17,864 nt of DNA, taken from positions 4,795-22,658 of the forward strand of contig JAHELQ010000016.1 of assembly GCA_024644125.1 (NCBI GenBank), read 5' to 3'. A program made the translations under genes and the position numbers. Shown here in pieces: positions 13,919 to 17,864 of the stretch; within the stretch, counting starts at the first letter, position 1, and each line of letters starts with the position of its first letter. The notes beneath the pieces are model-generated. The model did no database searches. It was given only the letters and a program-made list of their open reading frames with translations, and was not told the DNA's origin. The stretch is from Candidatus Aminicenantota bacterium. GTDB lineage: Bacteria > Acidobacteriota > Aminicenantia > UBA2199.

Positions 13919-16512
13919 TGTCTGAGCAAATGTAACAGCTTTTCGTTCAAATGATCCAATTGAAACGGTTTGGGCATAAAATGGGTTATCCTCCGCAGGA
14001 ATATGTGATTTTCCAAATATTCCTGGCCATAGCCGCTGGTTAAGAGGATTTTGGCTTCCGGGTCAATGGTTTTTAGTGTATCGTATACTTGTTTGCCCTT
14101 TATGCCGGGCAATTCGATGTCCAGGATAATAAAACTGATATTGTCTTTGTATTGCCGGAATAATTCGATACCCTCTTCTCCGCTGTTTGCGGCGACACAA
14201 TTGATGGAAAGTTTTTTGAGCATGTCGCCTGCGATTTGCCTGATAACCTCTTCGTCATCGACAAGTAGAGCCATTCCTTTAACGTCGAGCGTCTCCTCTT
14301 CATATTTCTGAAGAGTTTCGGCTTCTCCGGAATAATTTTCCAGCGGCAAAAGGATCGTGAAGATCGTCCCCTCCATATATCCAGATTCTACCTCAATTGT
14401 CCCATTGTAATCCGATACGATTTCTTTTACAGTGGAGAGTCCGATACCTGTCCCTTTCTCCTTTTTTCGCGTAGTGAAGAAAGGTTCGAATATTTTTTGC
14501 AAATGATCTTTTTTTATTCCACTGCCGTTGTCCGAGATGCTGATGATTATATATTCGCCGGGTGGAAGCGTCGGATGTTTGGGGATATGTTGGTTCTCAC
14601 TCTTAATGATAATGGCTGGCTTTTCTGTCTCCACCAGAGCATTTCTGGCATTTACAAGCAGGTTTATCAGAATTTGTGATATTTTTGCCCTGTTGACATT
14701 AATGAATAATGGTTCCGGGCTGAGATCAATTTCAAGGGAAATATTTTTTAGGCTCAATCCAAGGAATCCCAGTGTTTCACGGATTACTTCATTGATATCG
14801 ACATGCTCGCACTGGCTCCCTCTTTTTTTTGCAAAGTCGAGAATTTGTCGGATCATCGACGATGCGCGGTCGCTGGATACCAGAATATTCCGGGTGCACC
14901 GCTTTTGTTCTGAATCTTCAGGGACACTTTTGTCAAGCAATGACGCGTACCCAAGGATTCCGCTCAAAACATTGTTGAAGTCGTGGATAATGCCGCTGGT
15001 CAGCATTCCGAGAGCTTCCATTTTTTGTGCCTGAAGGAGGGAATCCTCGAGCTCCTTTACCTCTGTGACATCTTCCACATTGATGACAATGCTGTTGGAG
15101 TCATTTTTTACCTGGTAAAATCGGAGATTTATGACTTTATAATTATCCTGGTCAAGTGAAATGATTTGCTCCGTTAAATAGACCGGCATATCCGATTCCA
15201 TGGCATTGCGAATCGCGCCGCGGTATTGTCTGAGAGAGGGGCAAATGTCGAACAAGACTTCGCCCTGTGCCTGCGCGACTGTGATTCCGAATATTTTTTG
15301 CGCGCTTTGATTCCAGACATTGATCTTGAATGAGTCATCGATAGAAATAAAACCGACCGGGCTGATTTCGATGAGTTTGACGGTGAACCCCTGCAAATGC
15401 TCGATTCGGCGCGTGAGCATCCTCCATTCGGTGATATCCCGGACCAGAATCAGGGCCCCCAAAATGTTTTTGCCCGTAATGACCGGCTGGATCGCTAAAT
15501 CGACGTAATTGTCGCATTCGATAAATGGATTTAAGACATTGATTCTTTTTAGATCCTTCCCTTCTTTGATAGCTTGTGTGAGATCGGCATCGAATCCTTC
15601 GGATAGAGAACGTTTCGATAGGTAATGAGTGATATCTTTGACATCCGGGGTCCATTTTCCCATCAGCTCTTCCGCTTTTTGATTCACAAATATGATCTTT
15701 AGCTTTTGATCGACTATTACCACCATGTCCGGGATAGCTTTAAAAATCTGCCTGGAGAAGTTGATTTGATTGCGAAGATTCATTTCAGCTTTTTTACGCT
15801 GGGTAATATCGGCAAGGACCGCGATGTGCCCCAGCAATTCGTTTGTCGTGCTATAGAGAGGGGAGACGGATATATCGACATCCAATCGCCTCCCGTCTTT
15901 CAGTACAATCGGTATTTCCTGGTTTAATAGAGTATCCTGGCTTTGGAATTGCTCAAATAATTCGGTAAGATTCCGGATGCCAATATAATCGGAAATTTTT
16001 AGATCATTTACATCGTCGGAGTCAATCCCGAGTATTTCTCGGCCGGTGTCATTGATATAGACGGGATTTAAGGATTTGTTGAAAACGATGATGGCTACCT
16101 GGACTGTTCGCATCAAAGTCTCTATGTAGTCTTTTGATTCTTCCAGCTCCTTGAGATTCTTGTTCAATCGCAGAAAAACGTGATCGACATTTGTGTAAAG
16201 TTCCTGTATGGATTGAAAGAATTGGCTGTCGTTGTTATCTCGATCTAATTCCATTTCAGGGGACGTTTGGAAGTGTTGCAACCGGTTGAGCAACTCGATC
16301 AACGGTACAAACACTGTTTTTCGAATAATTTTCATTATCGAAAATATCGATAGGAAAAAAACGACATTGGTGGCTAGAAAAAATTTTACTAAAGCGATAT
16401 TGTGAAAAGGATCCGGGAAAAGTAAAACCCCGATTGCAAAATTTGAACATAAAAATAATATTGAAAAAACCAGTAGGATAAGTTGCAGGCGATTAGAATC
16501 CCGCTGCATCAC
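13915..16512 (-). CDS. Membrane hybrid histidine kinase with three PAS domains and receiver
   Basis: This is a two-component sensor of 865 residues. Two membrane segments (about 9-31 and 40-62) with a very short outside loop anchor it, so sensing is probably intramembrane or cytoplasmic. Three PAS domains follow at about 128-240, 250-365 and 375-485, the first two ending in the usual D-I-T motif. The dimerisation/H-box domain has its phospho-acceptor at His510 (GIIHDFNN, typical of this kinase group). The ATPase domain shows the N box around Asn617/Asn621, DNGSG (661-665) and GTGIGLS (687-693). A C-terminal receiver (about 747-865) has Asp752/753, phospho-Asp798, Thr825 and Lys848, all intact. 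No DNA-binding output exists, so a phosphorelay partner is needed; none is in the window. The GTG at 16512 or the next ATG (16509) starts it; neither has a clear ribosome binding site. It lies 21 bases after the duplicated-domain gene, likely in the same transcript. Confidence 0.94.
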   Translation of the reverse strand: MMQRDSNRLQLILLVFSILFLCSNFAIGVLLFPDPFHNIALVKFFLATNVVFFLSIFSIMKIIRKTVFVPLIELLNRLQHFQTSPEMELDRDNNDSQFFQSIQELYTNVDHVFLRLNKNLKELEESKDYIETLMRTVQVAIIVFNKSLNPVYINDTGREILGIDSDDVNDLKISDYIGIRNLTELFEQFQSQDTLLNQEIPIVLKDGRRLDVDISVSPLYSTTNELLGHIAVLADITQRKKAEMNLRNQINFSRQIFKAIPDMVVIVDQKLKIIFVNQKAEELMGKWTPDVKDITHYLSKRSLSEGFDADLTQAIKEGKDLKRINVLNPFIECDNYVDLAIQPVITGKNILGALILVRDITEWRMLTRRIEHLQGFTVKLIEISPVGFISIDDSFKINVWNQSAQKIFGITVAQAQGEVLFDICPSLRQYRGAIRNAMESDMPVYLTEQIISLDQDNYKVINLRFYQVKNDSNSIVINVEDVTEVKELEDSLLQAQKMEALGMLTSGIIHDFNNVLSGILGYASLLDKSVPEDSEQKRCTRNILVSSDRASSMIRQILDFAKKRGSQCEHVDINEVIRETLGFLGLSLKNISLEIDLSPEPLFINVNRAKISQILINLLVNARNALVETEKPAIIIKSENQHIPKHPTLPPGEYIIISISDNGSGIKKDHLQKIFEPFFTTRKKEKGTGIGLSTVKEIVSDYNGTIEVESGYMEGTIFTILLPLENYSGEAETLQKYEEETLDVKGMALLVDDEEVIRQIAGDMLKKLSINCVAANSGEEGIELFRQYKDNISFIILDIELPGIKGKQVYDTLKTIDPEAKILLTSGYGQEYLENHIFLRRITHFMPKPFQLDHLNEKLLHLLRH

Positions 16513-16533
16513 TCAGGAGGTTTATAAAATTTA

Positions 16534-17610
16534 TTATTGTTGTTCATTTTCCTCTTCATTTCCATAGACAACCCGGACTCCTTCTATTTCGCGGCTGACA
16601 GGGTATGTTCCCAGGAGGGTATACCCGGAGAGTTTGGTCTTTGCGAATAGTTTTACTTTAATCCGTTGCCAGTTCTGCATGTTTTTGACAAATGCTGCTT
16701 TGGAAGATGCCGTAAACCCGAATTCGGCACTGAGTGTGATGCCGTCGCTAGTTTTTCCGGGACTCAGCGGATCTGCAATCGCAGTTTTGATACCCTCACT
16801 CAACAGTTTCCCGGAATCTTCGAATAAAAAAGTTCCTTTGAAGATAATATGGTGCAGTGGATTCGGACCGACATTTTTCACCTGAAAGACGATAGTGGGA
16901 ACGATTACCGCCTTCTGGGCCGTCGATTTTTTGTCCACCCAATATGTTTTTTGGGAGATTACCTGAACGGAATTGCCGAGTTCTTCAGTCATTTTCGCTT
17001 TTTCTGAATCGACAGCTTCCCTGGTTGAGATATAATCCTCCTTGATCCCTTCAATCTCTTTTTTTATTGGAAATATACCCAAAACCGCGAATCCGGCGTT
17101 GGTTCTAGCAAAAAGCTTTACCCTTATGTCTTTCCATTCGTCCCTGTTTTTTAGAAATGCTTCTTTTGAACTTGCTGAATATCCGTACAATGATTTAATG
17201 AAGATTTCGTCGGATGTTTCGCCGGGTTTTAAGGGTTTTTTCAAAAGAGGTGTGACACCGTCGCCCATTTGGTCTTCAGTTTCCGCATATATAAAAACAC
17301 CCACAAATTTTACATTTTTAATGGCTCTCTTACCGATATTTTTTACCTTAAATGTAATAGCAGGGACAACCTTCACTTCGTATGGAGTGATCTCTTTGTT
17401 GACCCAATTTGAATCCTGCCAGACAATTTCGATGGATTTTTGCAACTCATCCGTACTCATACTACCTTTTTGCATTTGAATCAATTGGATCAAAAGGAAA
17501 ATCCCGATGCCGATGATAAAAAGAGTTGTCCAGAATTTTGGCTGTTTTATCCGTTCTTTTAGACTGTGCTTTTCCAGGTAGCCTTCAAAAATTTCGTTGT
17601 TCTCTTCCAT
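16534..17610 (-). CDS. Membrane-anchored protein with two tandem copies of one domain
   Basis: This is an unrecognised 358-residue protein. A single membrane helix at about 27-45 (FWTTLFIIGIGIFLLIQLIQ) follows a short charged N-terminus, predicting a cytoplasmic tail and an outside (periplasmic) body. The body is an internal duplication of about 140 residues, 52-192 and 206-347. Both copies share WV followed by VVPAITFKVKNIG or IVPTIVFQVKNVG, then PLKPGETSD or PLSPGKTSD. They then share YGYSASSKEAF or FGFTASSKAAF, W..I.VKLFA.T, and a closing LGIFPIKKEIEG or LGTYPVSREIEG. The pattern suggests a beta-sandwich, as in DUF-type or FxLYD-like extracytoplasmic modules; that is inference. The ATG at 17610 has TGAGGA at 17617-17622, six bases away. 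It is the first gene of a likely operon with the hybrid kinase and may be an accessory sensor. Confidence 0.85.
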   Translation of the reverse strand: MEENNEIFEGYLEKHSLKERIKQPKFWTTLFIIGIGIFLLIQLIQMQKGSMSTDELQKSIEIVWQDSNWVNKEITPYEVKVVPAITFKVKNIGKRAIKNVKFVGVFIYAETEDQMGDGVTPLLKKPLKPGETSDEIFIKSLYGYSASSKEAFLKNRDEWKDIRVKLFARTNAGFAVLGIFPIKKEIEGIKEDYISTREAVDSEKAKMTEELGNSVQVISQKTYWVDKKSTAQKAVIVPTIVFQVKNVGPNPLHHIIFKGTFLFEDSGKLLSEGIKTAIADPLSPGKTSDGITLSAEFGFTASSKAAFVKNMQNWQRIKVKLFAKTKLSGYTLLGTYPVSREIEGVRVVYGNEEENEQQ

Positions 17611-17631
17611 GATTTATCCTCAGTTTTTCGT

Positions 17632-17672
17632 GGCCGGTTTATTCTCAGATCCAGCCCACATAAATCCCGGCC
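17632..17672 (-). promoter_or_regulatory. Stem-loop in the 5' leader of the kinase operon
   Basis: GGCCGG plus TTTAT (17632-17642) pairs with ATAAA (17660-17664) and CCGGCC (17667-17672), leaving a two-base bulge and a 17-base loop. On the - strand it falls just downstream of the predicted transcription start near 17678, so it would sit at the very 5' end of the mRNA. Read on the + strand it is followed by seven T and could also be an intrinsic terminator, but no + strand gene ends here. Confidence 0.5.
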
Positions 17673-17684
17673 CTTTTTTTATTA

Positions 17685-17713
17685 TTTATACACCTTTATT
17701 GCAAATAATGCAA
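17685..17713 (-). promoter_or_regulatory. Candidate promoter of the duplicated-domain/kinase operon
   Basis: On the - strand, TTGCAT (complement of 17708-17713) and TATAAA (complement of 17685-17690) are 17 bases apart. The predicted start near 17678 leaves a leader of about 68 bases that contains the stem-loop at 17632-17672 and the ribosome binding site TGAGGA. Predicted by eye. Confidence 0.55.
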
Positions 17714-17747
17714 GAGGGGTATTGGTTTTTTGTTTGTTGTCGTAGCC

Positions 17748-17783
17748 AAAAAAAGGAGCGTTCCGAAGAGCGCTCCTTTTTTT
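17748..17783. terminator. Strong intrinsic terminator downstream of the partial glutamate dehydrogenase gene
   Basis: AAAAAAAGGAGCG (17748-17760) and CGCTCCTTTTTTT (17771-17783) form a perfect 13-base stem. On the - strand the loop closes as C-UUCG-G, a very stable tetraloop, and the stem ends in seven U. It should stop transcription of the - strand gene ending at 17813. Its symmetry makes it potentially active in both directions. Confidence 0.88.
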
Positions 17784-17812
17784 TATTCGATCGATTATTC
17801 GGTCTATCTTTA

Positions 17813-17864
17813 TTATAAAATGCCGTAGGCCAACATGGCTTTGGCGACTTTCATGAAGCCAGCG
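17813..17864 (-). CDS. gdhA: C-terminal end of probable glutamate dehydrogenase (rest outside window)
   Basis: Only the last 16 complete codons and the TAA (17813-17815) are in the window. They read AGFMKVAKAMLAYGIL. This closely matches the C-terminus of hexameric bacterial glutamate dehydrogenases, which typically end in a N-I-A-G-F-x-K-V-A-x-A-M-x-A-Q-G pattern; that resemblance is from memory and rests on few residues. The enzyme would interconvert glutamate and 2-oxoglutarate plus ammonium. A strong terminator follows 30 bases downstream. Confidence 0.6.
   Translation of the reverse strand, partial: AGFMKVAKAMLAYGIL

Noticed and set aside
16516..16521. AGGAGG on the + strand next to the kinase start
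   Set aside because: It is on the wrong strand for the kinase gene, and no + strand gene follows, so it is a chance match.
1..17864. CRISPR array, tRNA/rRNA, insertion sequence or phage attachment site
   Set aside because: No regularly spaced repeats, cloverleaf-like sequence, transposase or integrase frame, or flanking direct repeats were found on reading both strands.

Overview
The window looks like chromosomal DNA of a free-living, probably uncultured bacterium. It carries housekeeping genes for glycine cleavage, glycyl-tRNA charging, DNA repair, the nucleoid and glycolysis, plus a few accessory genes. A split P-protein (gcvPA/gcvPB), an alpha2beta2-type glycyl-tRNA synthetase (glyQ and glyS separate), TTG starts, moderate GC content and a large PAS-type hybrid kinase would fit many lineages. 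A placement near the FCB group or related candidate phyla is a guess from gene style only. I see no phage genes, insertion sequences, CRISPR array, tRNA or rRNA. No gene-free stretch exceeds about 250 bases.

Left arm (2-7435, all + strand). The 3' part of gcvH (lipoyl-lysine region present) runs with 4-base ATGA overlaps into gcvPA and then gcvPB. Next come glyQ (TTG start right after the gcvPB stop) and glyS. This looks like one operon joining glycine breakdown to one-carbon units with glycine charging of tRNA. A hairpin of possible terminator or attenuator type follows glyS, and then radA, a RecA-like DNA repair and recombination ATPase.

Accessory block (7525-11585, all - strand, convergent with radA). 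In transcription order there is first a 614-residue protein of unknown family with several ACT-like segments. A 116-base gap follows, holding a near-perfect 33-base palindrome that overlaps a candidate -35 box. Then comes a 699-residue fusion of a KAP-type P-loop NTPase with a C-terminal formylglycine-generating-enzyme-like (C-type lectin fold) domain. This fusion is the most interesting gene. Its lectin-type domain lacks one of the two catalytic cysteines. Its last 40 or so residues have the invariant scaffold, and NNY-codon-filled variable positions, expected of a diversity-generating retroelement (DGR) variable repeat. No reverse transcriptase or template repeat is visible here, so any such retroelement would lie outside the window.

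Right arm. A divergent region of about 250 bases holds a 10+10 base inverted repeat and leads into hup (HU-type nucleoid protein, + strand). A strong hairpin separates hup from the convergent pgi (glucose-6-phosphate isomerase). On the - strand, a membrane-anchored protein with a duplicated domain (17610-16534), a three-PAS hybrid histidine kinase with a receiver domain (16512-13915) and pgi follow one another closely. The first two are probably cotranscribed from a promoter near 17685-17713 with a structured 5' leader. pgi also has its own candidate promoter overlapping the kinase stop codon. At the far right the last 16 codons of a probable hexameric glutamate dehydrogenase enter on the - strand, followed by a strong intrinsic terminator.

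All functional assignments come from reading motifs by eye; no database search was run.
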